A stretch of DNA of 64,000 bases from Superficieibacter sp. HKU1 (GCF_029319185.1 NZ_CP119754.1:4712001-4776000), one strand, 5' to 3'; numbered from the stretch's first letter, positions 43,562-53,148 are shown. Numbers and translations: made by a program. Notes: generated from the sequence alone by a model not told the origin.

Positions 43562-45073
43562 CTAGAGAAAAGTGACGGCAAAAGCAGAAAATGTGATTTT
43601 TCCCTCCTGGCTTTCATCCTCTCCCCGTGCATATATTCCCATCCGCGCTCCGATCCATTTTCCTGCGCCAGCCGAGAATTGCGGTTCAACGTCCTGCCAT
43701 TTTCCATCAGCCAGACGGTAGTTAAACTTAACCAGACCATCGTAACTGACGCGATAACCCAGTTCGATTTGCGTTATACCGTTGAGATCCGCAACCGGCA
43801 AGACGACATCATTAAGTTCTCCCCGATCGTCTATCCATCCGTGACGGAAAAGCAGCGTCATTCCGTCGGCGGTATGGGCCACGCTTAAGGCAGCAAAACG
43901 CTGGCCATAAATGACTATTCCCCCTTCATCGCCATGCTGATGAAACGCCGGGTGCATAACCACAGTCGCGGTAAAACGTTCGGCAGGGAATTTTTGCAGC
44001 AGCAACTGGGGTAAGTGATAGAGACTGACATCAACGGGCGTTGGCGCGCAGCACAAAGAAAGACCCTGAGTCCCGAAAGTAAGCCAATTATCTTGCGGAT
44101 TCGCCTGCCACTGCCACTGCAGGCCCGGTCTGCCGTTGGCGAAATCATCACTGATTTGCAGCGCGCAAGGCGAATACGGTAAGGCGGGGCGTGAATACCT
44201 TAATACTGGCTGACCTTTACCTTTTTCATCCAGCGCTTCGCCAATATGCGGCCAGCCATCGTTCATCCAGCGCAACGGCTGGAGATGCACAATACGGCCA
44301 TACACGCCTTTATCCTGAAAATGGAAGAACCAGCTTTCACCGTTTGACAGTTCAACCCACGCTCCCTGGTGTGGGCCATTGATTGGCGTTGAACCCTGGT
44401 GCAGAACGTCACGGTACTCCCAGGGGCCGCCCAGTGTCGCCGCGCGTAATACCGCTTGCCAACCGCGTTTAACACCACCCGCCGGGGCGAATATCCAGTA
44501 TTCGCCATTTCGCTTATAGAGCTTGGGGCCTTCCAGCGTTGGGTGCGAAGGCGTACCGTCGAAAATGATGCGTCCATTATCCAGCAAGCAGGAAGCATCG
44601 GGTGCCATTTCAAACAGTTGCAGCTTGTTTTTGATTCCACTACGGCTGAAGGCAAAGGCGTGTATCAGCCATGCCCGGCCATCGTCATCCCAGAACGGAC
44701 AGGGATCTATCCATCCTGGTTTCGCCTTCAAACAACGCGGCTCGCTCCACTCGCCAAGCGGATCGCGGGCATGGGTGACAAAAATGCCCTCATCCGGCAG
44801 GCTGTAAAAAACCCAGAACTGGCCGTCGTGAAATCGAATTGATGGGGCCCAGATGCCTTTTCCTGGCTGAACGGTATCATATTCCGGCGAGGGAAGACGT
44901 TTGATGACATGGTTAACGAGCCGCCAGTGGATGAGATCGCGGGAGTGGAGTAGCGGTAAACCCGGAAGTTGATGAAAACTGGAGGCGACCATCCAGAAAT
45001 CATCACCGGTACGGATCACATCGGGATCGGCATAATCTGCGTGAATGACAGGATTCTGATAGAGCAACGGCAT
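43562..45073 (-). CDS. GH43 beta-xylosidase/alpha-L-arabinofuranosidase-type enzyme
   Basis: 503 residues. The five-blade propeller residues are visible: base Asp in HADYADPDVI, pKa Asp in GWIDPCPFWDDDG and acid Glu in TLEGPKLYKR. From about residue 310 a C-terminal beta-sandwich (ISDDFANGRPGLQWQWQ) matches the GH43 xylosidase C-terminal domain. No signal peptide, so it acts on imported oligosaccharides. It is convergent with the porin. A TTGTACAG / CTGTACAA repeat spans its start. The exact sugar (xylose or arabinose) cannot be told. Confidence 0.9.
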   Translation of the reverse strand: MPLLYQNPVIHADYADPDVIRTGDDFWMVASSFHQLPGLPLLHSRDLIHWRLVNHVIKRLPSPEYDTVQPGKGIWAPSIRFHDGQFWVFYSLPDEGIFVTHARDPLGEWSEPRCLKAKPGWIDPCPFWDDDGRAWLIHAFAFSRSGIKNKLQLFEMAPDASCLLDNGRIIFDGTPSHPTLEGPKLYKRNGEYWIFAPAGGVKRGWQAVLRAATLGGPWEYRDVLHQGSTPINGPHQGAWVELSNGESWFFHFQDKGVYGRIVHLQPLRWMNDGWPHIGEALDEKGKGQPVLRYSRPALPYSPCALQISDDFANGRPGLQWQWQANPQDNWLTFGTQGLSLCCAPTPVDVSLYHLPQLLLQKFPAERFTATVVMHPAFHQHGDEGGIVIYGQRFAALSVAHTADGMTLLFRHGWIDDRGELNDVVLPVADLNGITQIELGYRVSYDGLVKFNYRLADGKWQDVEPQFSAGAGKWIGARMGIYARGEDESQEGKITFSAFAVTFL

Positions 45074-45104
45074 TGTACAGGACCTTTAGTTATCGACTGT
45101 ACAA
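45073..45104 (-). promoter_or_regulatory. inverted repeat at the GH43 start, operator-like
   Basis: TTGTACAG (45073-45080) and CTGTACAA (45097-45104) are perfect arms 16 bases apart, beginning at the GH43 start codon and covering its leader. The binding protein is not in evidence. Confidence 0.5.
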
Positions 45105-45266
45105 ACGGCTGCAATATTCAGACCATCAAATAAAAAATCTTTATTAACAATACAATAGAGGAATAAACAGACACAAAAGACGACCGCAACCGCACTTTCG
45201 ACACCAGGCTTCGCCAGTCCGCCTGGCGGACAAATGCATCTGGCCCTTTCCAGAACCAAAGAAACG

Positions 45267-46103
45267 TTAACTCGTCACCAGCCGTTGCGGATGCGTATAA
45301 ATCGTTGCCCTCCCCGGCTTACAGAATCCCACCAGCGTCAGGTTACAGCGTTCCGCCACTTCTACCGCCAGCGTCGTGGCTGCCGACACGGCAAACAAAA
45401 TCTCCACCCCGCACATCGCCGATTTTTGCACCATTTCATAGCTGGCACGGCTGGAAACCAGTACCGCACCCGACTGCCAGCGATTGCCTTCCTGCGCACG
45501 ACGTCCCAGCAGCTTATCCAGCGCCACGTGGCGACCGACGTCTTCATGTCCGCCCGCCAGTTCGCCGGAAGGCAGCATCCAGGCGGCAGCATGGGTACAG
45601 CCGGTCAGCTGGCCGATGGGCTGAAAATCACGCAGCTGGCCCAGCCCGCGATCGAGATCGGCCAGGGCGAAAGTTTGCGTAAACGGCAGCGGCGCAATGG
45701 GCTTACCGATATCGTTAAGCTGTTCAACACCGCAGACCCCGCAGCCGGTGCGTCCGGCCAGTGCGCGGCGGCGTTCTTTCAGCCCCATGAAACGGCGGCT
45801 GGAAAGCTCAATTTGCACCTCCAGACCGTTGCACGCCTGAACCACATCCATCCCGTAGATCTCGTTTTGGTTTTCTATAATCCCTTCGGATAAGGAAAAA
45901 CCGACCGCAAAATGCTCCAGATCTTTCGGAGATGCCATCATCACCACATGAGAGATGCCGTTGTAAACCAGGGCGACAGGCACCTCTTCTGCAAGCGCAT
46001 CGGGCTGAGAATGTTGCAAATTATCGCGTTTCCAGAGGCTAACCTGGCGGCAACCTGTGATGTTCGTCACATTTTTATCCCTTTTGGGGTAAATTTCATT
46101 CAC
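45267..46103 (-). CDS. fdhD: FdhD, formate dehydrogenase accessory sulfurtransferase
   Basis: 278 residues from GTG 46103; no good Shine-Dalgarno is seen. EEVPVALVYNGISHVVMMAS, the GCGVCGVEQL motif with the two active Cys, and GGHEDVGRHVALDKL match E. coli FdhD. It carries sulfur from IscS to the molybdenum cofactor of formate dehydrogenases. It is divergent from fdoG, as in E. coli. Small GC-rich inverted repeats (45204-45231) lie past its stop. Confidence 0.97.
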   Translation of the reverse strand: MNEIYPKRDKNVTNITGCRQVSLWKRDNLQHSQPDALAEEVPVALVYNGISHVVMMASPKDLEHFAVGFSLSEGIIENQNEIYGMDVVQACNGLEVQIELSSRRFMGLKERRRALAGRTGCGVCGVEQLNDIGKPIAPLPFTQTFALADLDRGLGQLRDFQPIGQLTGCTHAAAWMLPSGELAGGHEDVGRHVALDKLLGRRAQEGNRWQSGAVLVSSRASYEMVQKSAMCGVEILFAVSAATTLAVEVAERCNLTLVGFCKPGRATIYTHPQRLVTS

Positions 46104-46192
46104 TTTTTTTTAACCGTGTCAAAACAGGCATACCAACGTTGTGGTATTCTAGGGCAAAACCCTTCCAGGAGGGAGGGATAACAATTCTGAAC

Positions 46193-46262
46193 CTTTGCGG
46201 GGTTCACCGCAAAGTAAAACAAAAAAACCTCAACGCCTTTCGTTCTGGCGAAAGCAGTGAGG
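46193..46262 (+). promoter_or_regulatory. two inverted repeats in the fdoG leader
   Basis: CTTTGCGG / CCGCAAAG around GGTTCA (46193-46214), and a second stem CCTCA..CTTTCG / CGAAAG..TGAGG (46228-46262) ending 30 bases before the ATG. They may be leader RNA structures. I see no match to the molybdenum-cofactor riboswitch core that I could defend. Confidence 0.45.
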
Positions 46263-46292
46263 AAGAGACAATGTCGAAACAAGGAGCAAACC

Positions 46293-49200
46293 ATGCAGGT
46301 CAGCAGAAGGCAGTTCTTTAAGATCTGCGCTGGCGGTATGGCAGGCACGACGGCAGCGGCGCTGGGTTTTGCCCCAGGCGTAGCGCTGGCGGAAACGCGG
46401 CAATATAAACTGTTGCGTACCCGCGAAACCCGTAATACCTGTACGTACTGCTCCGTTGGCTGTGGGCTATTAATGTATAGCCTCGGCGACGGAGCCAAAA
46501 ACGCCAAGTCATCCATTTTCCACATCGAAGGGGACCCGGACCATCCGGTAAACCGCGGTGCGCTTTGCCCGAAAGGCGCGGGACTCATAGACTTTATCCA
46601 CTCTGACAGCCGCCTGAAGTATCCGGAATATCGCGCGCCAGGGTCGGATAAATGGCAGCGAATCAGTTGGGAAGAGGCGTTCGATCGCATCGCTAAACTG
46701 ATGAAAGAAGATCGCGATGCCAATTTCATCGCGCAGAATGACGAAGGCACCACCGTTAACCGCTGGCTTTCCACCGGTATGCTGTGCGCTTCCGCATCCA
46801 GTAACGAAACCGGCTATTTAACGCAGAAATTTACCCGCGCACTCGGCATGTTAGCCGTCGACAACCAGGCGCGTGTCTGACACGGACCAACGGTAGCAAG
46901 TCTTGCTCCAACATTTGGTCGCGGTGCGATGACCAACCACTGGGTCGACATGAAGAACGCCAACCTCATCGTCGTGATGGGTGGGAACGCGGCAGAAGCG
47001 CATCCGGTAGGATTCCGCTGGGCGATGGAAGCCAAGATCCACAATGGCGCGAAGCTGATTGTGATCGATCCGCGCTTTACGCGTACTGCCTCGGTGGCCG
47101 ATTTCTATGCGCCGATTCGTTCAGGTACTGACATTGCTTTCCTGTCAGGCGTCATGCTGTACCTGCTAAACAACGAAAAATACAACCGCGAATACACCGA
47201 AGCCTATACCAACGCCAGCCTGATCGTGCGTGAAGATTTTGGCTTTGATGACGGTCTGTTTACCGGCTATGACCCGGAAAAACGCAAATACGACAAAGAA
47301 AGCTGGAACTATGAGCTGGACGAACGCGGCTTTGCGAAACGGGACACCACGCTGCAACACCCGCGCTGCGTGTGGAATCTGCTGAAAAAGCATATTTCCC
47401 GCTACACGCCGGACGTGGTCGAAAACATCTGCGGTACGCCTCAGGCGGACTTCCTGAAGGTCTGCGAGTATATCGCAGAAACCAGCGCGCACGATAAAAC
47501 CGCGTCATTCCTGTATGCGCTCGGCTGGACCCAGCACTCGGTGGGTGCGCAAAACATCCGCACGATGGCGATGATCCAGCTGCTGCTTGGCAACATGGGA
47601 ATGGCAGGCGGCGGCGTTAACGCCCTGCGCGGTCACTCCAACATTCAGGGTCTGACCGACCTCGGCCTGCTGTCGCAAAGCCTGCCGGGCTACATGACGC
47701 TGCCGAATGACAAGCAGGACACGCTTGAAACCTACTTTGCCGGTAACACCACTAAGCCGTTACAGGAAAATCAGGTTAACTACTGGAGCAATTACCCGAA
47801 ATTCTTCGTCTCCATGATGAAGGCGTTTTACGGCGATAAAGCGACGGCTGAAAACGACTGGGGCTTTGAGTGGCTGCCGAAGTGGGACAAAGCCTACGAC
47901 GTACTGCAGTATTTCGACATGATGGCCAAAGGCCAGGTGAACGGTTATCTCTGCCAGGGCTTCAACCCGGTGGCGTCGTTCCCGAACAAAAATAAAGTGG
48001 TCTCTTCACTGTCGAAGCTGAAGTTCCTCGTAACTATCGATCCGCTCAACACCGAAACCTCGACCTTCTGGCAGAACCACGGTGAGTCGAACGATGTCGA
48101 TCCGTCGAAAATTCAGACCGAAGTGTTCCGTCTGCCGTCCACCTGCTTTGCCGAAGAAAACGGTTCTATCGTCAACTCCGGACGCTGGTTGCAGTGGCAC
48201 TGGAAAGGTCAGGACGGACCGGGCGAAGCGCTGAACGACGGCGAAATCCTCGCGGGCATCTTCCTGCGCCTGCGTAAGATGTATGCTGCCGACGGTGGCG
48301 CGCTGCCGGAACCGGTGCTGAACATGACCTGGAACTACCTGACGCCGGAGAATCCGTCGCCGGAAGAAGTCGCGATGGAGAGCAACGGTAAGGCGCTGGA
48401 AGATATTACCGATCCGACGACCGGGCTGTTACTGGCGAAAAAAGGCAATCAGCTGGCCTCGTTTGCGCATCTGCGCGATGACGGTACGACGTCCAGCGGC
48501 TGCTGGATCTTCGCCGGAAGCTGGACGCCGGACGGTAACCAGATGGCTCGCCGCGATAACGCCGACCCGTCAGGGCTGGGGAATACGCTGGGCTGGGCCT
48601 GGGCATGGCCGCTGAACCGCCGCATCCTGTATAACCGCGCCTCTGCCGATCCGCAGGGTAAACCGTGGGATCCGAAGCGTCAGCTGCTCTCATACGGCAA
48701 TGGCAAATGGGCTGGCGCGGATATTCCGGATTACAACACCGCGCCTCCGGGCAGCGATGTTGGACCGTTTATCATGCTGCAGGAAGGCGTAGGCCGCCTG
48801 TTCGCTACCGATAAGATGGCGGAAGGGCCGTTCCCGGAACACTACGAACCGTTTGAAACGCCGCTGGGCACCAACCCGCTACACCCGAACGTGATTTCCA
48901 ACCCGGCAGCCCGCGTCTTTAAAGACGACATGGATGCCATGGGGAAAGCCGATAAGTTCCCGTATGTGGGCACTACTTATCGTCTGACGGAGCACTTCCA
49001 CTACTGGACCAAGCATGCGCTGTTGAACTCCATCGCGCAGCCGGAGCAGTTTGTGGAAATCGGCGAGAAGCTGGCGAATAAGCTCGGCATCGCGCAGGGC
49101 GATACGGTAAAAGTCTCCTCTAACCGCGGCTATATCAAGGCCAAAGCAGTGGTGACCAAACGTATCCGCACGCTGAAGGTGAATAATCAGGATGTCGATA

Positions 49201-49343
49201 CTATCGGTATTCCGATTCACTGGGGTTATGAGGGCGTGGCGAAGAAAGGCTTTATTGCCAACACGCTGACGCCGGTCGTTGGCGATGCGAACACCCAGAC
49301 GCCGGAGTTTAAGGCGTTCCTGGTGAACGTGGAAAAGGTGTAA
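46293..49343 (+). CDS. fdoG: formate dehydrogenase-O major subunit, selenocysteine protein
   Basis: 1016 residues when the in-frame TGA at 46878-46880 (codon 196) is read as selenocysteine, the same position and length as E. coli FdoG. ATG 46293 has AAGGAG 6 bases upstream. A twin-arginine signal (SRRQFFKICAGGMAGTTAAA) sends it to the periplasm; CTYCSVGCG holds a 4Fe-4S cluster, and the rest binds the bis-MGD molybdenum cofactor. The residues after Sec are HGPTVASLAPTFGRG. It oxidises formate and passes electrons to FdoH. Plain ORF callers split it in two (46257-46880 and 46929-49343). Confidence 0.98.
46878..46920 (+). other. UGA-selenocysteine codon and SECIS hairpin of fdoG
   Basis: TGA at 46878 is followed by a hairpin: outer stem GACCAA (46885-46890) / TTGGTC (46915-46920), inner stem GG-(T)-AGCA / TGCTCC with a bulged U at 46894 and the 5-base loop AGTCT (46899-46903). 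Bulged U and G/U loop are the SelB-binding features of bacterial SECIS elements. Confidence 0.93.
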
Positions 49344-49355
49344 CGGAGACGACTT

Positions 49356-50258
49356 ATGGCTTATCAATCGCAAGACATTATCCGTCGTTCCGCGACTAAC
49401 GGTTTCACCCCCGCGCCACAGGCGCGGGATCACCAGCAAGAGGTGGCGAAGCTTATCGACGTCACCACCTGTATCGGCTGTAAAGCCTGTCAGGTGGCGT
49501 GTTCAGAGTGGAACGACATTCGTGATGACGTGGGTCACAACGTCGGGGTCTATGACAATCCGGCAGACTTGACCGCTAAATCCTGGACGGTGATGCGCTT
49601 CTCGGAAGTCGAGCAGAACGACAAACTGGAGTGGCTGATCCGCAAGGATGGCTGTATGCACTGCGCCGATCCGGGCTGCCTGAAGGCGTGCCCGTCGGAA
49701 GGGGCTATCATTCAGTATGCCAACGGGATTGTCGACTTCCAGTCCGAACAGTGCATCGGCTGCGGCTACTGCATCGCGGGCTGCCCGTTCGACGTGCCGC
49801 GCCTGAATCCGGAAGATAACCGCGTCTACAAATGCACCCTGTGCGTGGACCGCGTTGTCGTCGGCCAGGAGCCAGCCTGCGTGAAAACCTGCCCGACCGG
49901 CGCTATCCACTTTGGCTCCAAAGAGGATATGAAGGTGCTGGCTGGTGAGCGCGTTAACGAGCTGAAAACCCGTGGTTATGATAACGCGGGCCTGTACGAT
50001 CCGGCGGGCGTTGGCGGTACACACGTCATGTACGTGCTGCATCATGCCGACAAGCCGAATCTGTATCACGGCCTGCCGGAGAATCCGGAAATCAGCCAGA
50101 CCGTGAAGTTCTGGAAAGGCATCTGGAAACCGCTTGCGGCGGTCGGCTTTGCCGCGACCTTCGCAGCCAGTATCTTCCACTACGTTGGTGTCGGCCCGAA
50201 CCGCGCAGAAGAAGATGAAGACAATCTGCACGAAGAGAAAGACGAGGTGCGCAAATGA
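49356..50258 (+). CDS. fdoH: formate dehydrogenase-O iron-sulfur subunit
   Basis: 300 residues as in E. coli. Four Cys clusters are visible: CIGCKACQVAC, CMHCADPGCLKACP, CIGCGYCIAGCPFDVP and CTLCVDRV..CVKTCP, for four 4Fe-4S centres. A C-terminal membrane anchor (AAVGFAATFAASIFHYVGV) holds it on the periplasmic side. It takes electrons from FdoG to FdoI haem. 12 bases after fdoG; ATGA overlap with fdoI. Confidence 0.98.
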   Translation: MAYQSQDIIRRSATNGFTPAPQARDHQQEVAKLIDVTTCIGCKACQVACSEWNDIRDDVGHNVGVYDNPADLTAKSWTVMRFSEVEQNDKLEWLIRKDGCMHCADPGCLKACPSEGAIIQYANGIVDFQSEQCIGCGYCIAGCPFDVPRLNPEDNRVYKCTLCVDRVVVGQEPACVKTCPTGAIHFGSKEDMKVLAGERVNELKTRGYDNAGLYDPAGVGGTHVMYVLHHADKPNLYHGLPENPEISQTVKFWKGIWKPLAAVGFAATFAASIFHYVGVGPNRAEEDEDNLHEEKDEVRK

Positions 50259-50890
50259 AAAGACGTGACACCATCGTGCGCTACACGGCACCGGAACGTA
50301 TCAACCACTGGGTCACCGCCTTCTGCTTCGTGCTGGCGGCGGTGAGCGGACTGGGATTTTTCTTCCCGTCCTTCAACTGGCTGATGCACATTCTGGGCAC
50401 GCCGCAGCTGGCGCGCATTCTGCATCCGTTCGTCGGGGTGGTGATGTTTGCTTCTTTCATCATCATGTTTTTCCGTTACTGGCATCACAACCTAATCAAT
50501 CGGGATGATATCTTTTGGGCGAAGAATATTCGTAAGATCGTCGTCAACGAGGAAGTGGGCGATACCGGACGCTATAACTTCGGTCAGAAATGCGTGTTCT
50601 GGGCGGCCATCATTCTGCTGGTGCTGTTGCTGGCGAGCGGCGTGGTCATCTGGCGTCCGTACTTTGCGCCTGTTTTCTCAATCCCGGTGATCCGATTTGC
50701 GCTGATGCTGCATTCATTTGCCGCAGTAGGGTTAATTGTGGTTATCATGGTGCATATTTACGCCGCCCTGTGGGTGAAAGGCACCATTACCGCGATGGTG
50801 GAAGGCTGGGTAACCAAAACGTGGGCGAGAAAGCATCACCCGCGCTGGTACAGTGAAGTCCGCCAGAAAGAGGAAAAGTCATCTGAATGA
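50255..50890 (+). CDS. fdoI: formate dehydrogenase-O cytochrome b556 subunit
   Basis: 211 residues, four membrane helices; INHWVTAFCF, LHPFVGVVMF and VHIYAALWVKG hold haem-b His ligands as in FdnI/FdoI. It transfers electrons to quinone in the inner membrane. Translationally coupled to both fdoH and fdhE by 4-base overlaps. Confidence 0.97.
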   Translation: MKRRDTIVRYTAPERINHWVTAFCFVLAAVSGLGFFFPSFNWLMHILGTPQLARILHPFVGVVMFASFIIMFFRYWHHNLINRDDIFWAKNIRKIVVNEEVGDTGRYNFGQKCVFWAAIILLVLLLASGVVIWRPYFAPVFSIPVIRFALMLHSFAAVGLIVVIMVHIYAALWVKGTITAMVEGWVTKTWARKHHPRWYSEVRQKEEKSSE

Positions 50891-51816
50891 GTATTCGCAT
50901 AATCCCGCAAGATGAGCTGGGTTCGGGCGAAAAACGCACGGCGGATATGATTCCGCCGTTATTGTTCCCCAGACTCAAAAACGTGTACAACCGCCGTGCT
51001 GAACGCCTGCGCGAGCTGGCCGAAAATAACCCGCTGGGCGACTACCTGCGCTTTGCCGCGCTGATCGCCCACGCTCAGGAAGTGGTGCTGTACGATCATC
51101 CGCTGGAGATGGATCTGACAGCTCGCATCAAAGAAGCTGCTGCACAGGGCAAGCCGCCGCTGGATATTCACATCCTGCCGCGCGACAAGCACTGGCATAA
51201 GCTGCTGCATTCGCTGATTGCCGAGCTGAAGCCGGAAATGAGCGGCCCGGCGCTGGCGGTGATCGAGAATCTCGAAAAGGCGTCTGAGCAGGAGCTGGAG
51301 TTAATGGCGAGCGCGCTATTCGCCGCCAACTTCGCCTCCGTCAGCAGCGATAAAGCCCCGTTTATCTGGGCCGCGCTGTCGCTGTACTGGGCACAAATGG
51401 CGAGCCTGATCCCCGGCAAAGCCCGCGCCGAATACGGCGAGCAGCGCCAGTTCTGCCCGGTCTGCGGTTCAATGCCGGTCTCCAGTATCGTGCAAATCGG
51501 TACCACCCAGGGGCTGCGTTACCTGCACTGCAACCTGTGCGAAACCGAGTGGCACGTGGTGCGCATCAAGTGCAGCAACTGTGAGCAGACCCGCGATTTG
51601 CACTACTGGTCGCTGGATAACGAGCAGGCTTCGGTAAAAGCCGAAAGCTGCGGCGACTGCGGCACTTATCTGAAGATTCTGTATCAGGAAAAAGACCCGA
51701 ACGTGGAGCCAGTCGCTGACGATCTGGCCTCGCTGGTGCTTGACGCCCGCATGGAGCAGGAAGGTTTTGCGCGCAGCTCCATTAACCCGTTTTTGTTCCC
51801 GGGTGAAGGGGAGTAG
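50887..51816 (+). CDS. fdhE: FdhE, formate dehydrogenase formation protein
   Basis: 309 residues as in E. coli. The C-terminal half holds four CxxC-type motifs (CPVCGSMP, CNLCETEWH, CSNCEQT, CGDCGTYL) that bind iron in a rubredoxin-like way. It is a cytoplasmic assembly factor for FdoG/FdnG. ATG overlaps the fdoI stop. A hairpin with T5 follows. Confidence 0.97.
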   Translation: MSIRIIPQDELGSGEKRTADMIPPLLFPRLKNVYNRRAERLRELAENNPLGDYLRFAALIAHAQEVVLYDHPLEMDLTARIKEAAAQGKPPLDIHILPRDKHWHKLLHSLIAELKPEMSGPALAVIENLEKASEQELELMASALFAANFASVSSDKAPFIWAALSLYWAQMASLIPGKARAEYGEQRQFCPVCGSMPVSSIVQIGTTQGLRYLHCNLCETEWHVVRIKCSNCEQTRDLHYWSLDNEQASVKAESCGDCGTYLKILYQEKDPNVEPVADDLASLVLDARMEQEGFARSSINPFLFPGEGE

Positions 51817-51823
51817 ATAATAC

Positions 51824-51856
51824 GTCGGGTAGCGCCTGCGCCTGCCCGGCATTTTT
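51824..51856 (+). terminator. terminator/REP-like hairpin after fdhE
   Basis: GTCGGGTAGCGCCTGCGCCT then GCCCGGC and TTTTT: a REP-like imperfect stem with a T run, 8 bases past the fdhE stop and just beyond the convergent vapC end. Confidence 0.65.
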
Positions 51857-51859
51857 CTG

Positions 51860-52231
51860 TCAAAATTGATAAGGCGTTACGACCCCGGGTATGCCTGCGA
51901 AATCCTTTGTATTCCGCGTAACCATCGTATAGCGATGATGCTGAGCCGTGGCGAGAATGATAGCGTCCGGCAGTTTTAAGCCGAACTCTTGCCTGAGATT
52001 TACGCTCCGTTCCGCAATATCCTGCGATATACCAATAATATTAAAAGCGCTCAACGCCATACGCGTTTGATGTTCCCGGTGATATTTTTTCGCCCCGACC
52101 ATCACTTCCATCCAGGTAACGAGACTAATAGCATGCTGTGGAGGATAAGCCTCAAGTGCTGACATCGCCTCACGATGGCCATTAAACAGATCGATCAGGA
52201 TATTGGTATCAAAGAGCGCCTTTCCTTTCAT
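51860..52231 (-). CDS. vapC: VapC-type PIN-domain toxin
   Basis: 123 residues from ATG 52231, overlapping the antitoxin stop by ATGA; three further codons upstream are open. The PIN acidic residues are visible: Asp8 in LFDTNILID, Glu in WMEVMVG, Asp in LKLPDAIILA and the last in TRNTKDF. VapC toxins are RNases that cut tRNA or rRNA. The pair sits directly after fdhE at the edge of the variable region. Confidence 0.93.
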   Translation of the reverse strand: MKGKALFDTNILIDLFNGHREAMSALEAYPPQHAISLVTWMEVMVGAKKYHREHQTRMALSAFNIIGISQDIAERSVNLRQEFGLKLPDAIILATAQHHRYTMVTRNTKDFAGIPGVVTPYQF

Positions 52232-52482
52232 CGCTCCCACTCCTCGCGCAGCGCTCTTTCAAACTCAACACCATCTTCTTCAAAACCCTGCCACAGCCCA
52301 AGCGCATTAGCGATGGCTGCTTTAGCCTGATTCTGCCTTTCAAGGTATTCTTCAACCGCTTCACGCAGCAACTCAGCCCGCGGAAGGCCGCGCTGGTGCT
52401 TAAGATCGTCAAGCCGCTTGATAACGTCATCAGACAAATCAAGAAGTATTCTGCCCATATCGATGCCTGCCACCATGCTCAT
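52228..52482 (-). CDS. vapB: ribbon-helix-helix antitoxin of the VapC toxin
   Basis: 84 residues from ATG 52482 with GGAGG 5 bases upstream. N-terminal ribbon GRILLDLSDDVIKRLDDLK and helix LPRAELLREAVEEYL give an RHH (CopG-like) DNA-binding fold; the acidic/aromatic C-terminal tail (LWQGFEEDGVEFERALREEW) should wrap the toxin. The order antitoxin-toxin and the overlap are typical. Confidence 0.9.
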   Translation of the reverse strand: MSMVAGIDMGRILLDLSDDVIKRLDDLKHQRGLPRAELLREAVEEYLERQNQAKAAIANALGLWQGFEEDGVEFERALREEWER

Positions 52483-52499
52483 ATATACCTCCAGTATAT
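52483..52499 (-). promoter_or_regulatory. inverted repeat at the antitoxin start, likely auto-operator
   Basis: ATATAC-CTCCA-GTATAT: arms around the Shine-Dalgarno of the antitoxin gene, the expected place for RHH antitoxin binding. Confidence 0.6.
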
Positions 52500-52791
52500 C
52501 ATTAATGGTTAATAAGGAGACAAAGTACTCTTACATCTTGTGTGATTAAAGAGAGGATTTGCGATAGTTTTCGCTTCTGCGAGCACTTTCCAGAATATCG
52601 TACGGCCCATGTAACCGTTGCAGATTGGAAAGGTATAAAAGCCCGCTGGTGTCTTTCACTATCGGGCAATAGAGTTGTGTCAGGAGCGGCATCACTTTTC
52701 AATCCGAGTAACATGCTCTGGCACGGATTTCCTGCATTTGAGGGCCTTAATTGAAGCGGATTATTAATCCAGTTCCACCCGGCTAAATGGT
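52500..52791. other. gap without a supported gene
   Basis: About 290 bases between the antitoxin start and the IS630 remnant. Two overlapping open frames (52542-52754 plus, 52502-52813 minus) have no recognisable family or good ribosome site; nothing else is seen. Confidence 0.4.
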
Positions 52792-53066
52792 TTATTTCAC
52801 AAGTAGTGCACAAATTTATTCAAATGGTCACCAGCGTTCACGGCTCGGACGCAGTGATATCAGGTCTTCAGCGACATATAGAGTAACTAGCGCTCGACGG
52901 ATAAACGGGTACAGTACAGCATTCTGGCAATGTCGCTGATACTGACTCTCCGATGCAGCTTCAACTTAGATATAAGCCTAAGGGTATTGTTTTTATCGGA
53001 CTTTTTATGGATTGCTTACTGCTTCAGGCGTCTTTCATCACGAGGTATTGGTACTATGATCAGCAT
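52792..53066 (-). pseudogene. IS630-family transposase remnant
   Basis: From ATG 53066 the minus strand reads MLIIVPIPRDERRLKQ-stop-AIHKKSDKN, then LHRRVSISDIARMLYC; compare the IS630 start PIIAPISRDERRL, AIHKTHDKN, LHRGDRVSDVARTLCC. A second stop lies at 52887-52889. After a frameshift SLRPSRERW-stop-PFE-stop-ICALL matches IS630 RARRWPFEHICTLL. Only about the first 90 codons remain, with at least four stops. Neither IS end could be identified. Confidence 0.85.
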
Positions 53067-53068
53067 TG

Positions 53069-53130
53069 CTCAGTCCGGTTGGTTATTTGGGGTATTCAGC
53101 GATTGATCAGATCGCACAATTCGGACTGAG
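53069..53130. repeat. 9-base inverted repeat at the edge of the AT-rich island
   Basis: CTCAGTCCG (53069-53077) and CGGACTGAG (53122-53130) are perfect arms 44 bases apart, between the IS630 remnant and the first island gene. It could be an old IS end pair or a terminator-like structure; undecided. Confidence 0.5.
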
Positions 53131-53148
53131 TTCCCTTTAAATCATCTA

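Noticed and set aside
45234..45893. 219-codon plus-strand frame opposite fdhD
   Set aside because: Shadow of a highly conserved gene.
46150..46292. Molybdenum-cofactor riboswitch before fdoG
   Set aside because: Some loop sequences look similar, but the conserved core could not be aligned; reported only as stem-loops.
52502..52813. Minus-strand 103-codon frame and plus-strand 70-codon frame between vapB and the IS630 relic
   Set aside because: They overlap each other, show no family features, and one runs into the IS630 remnant.
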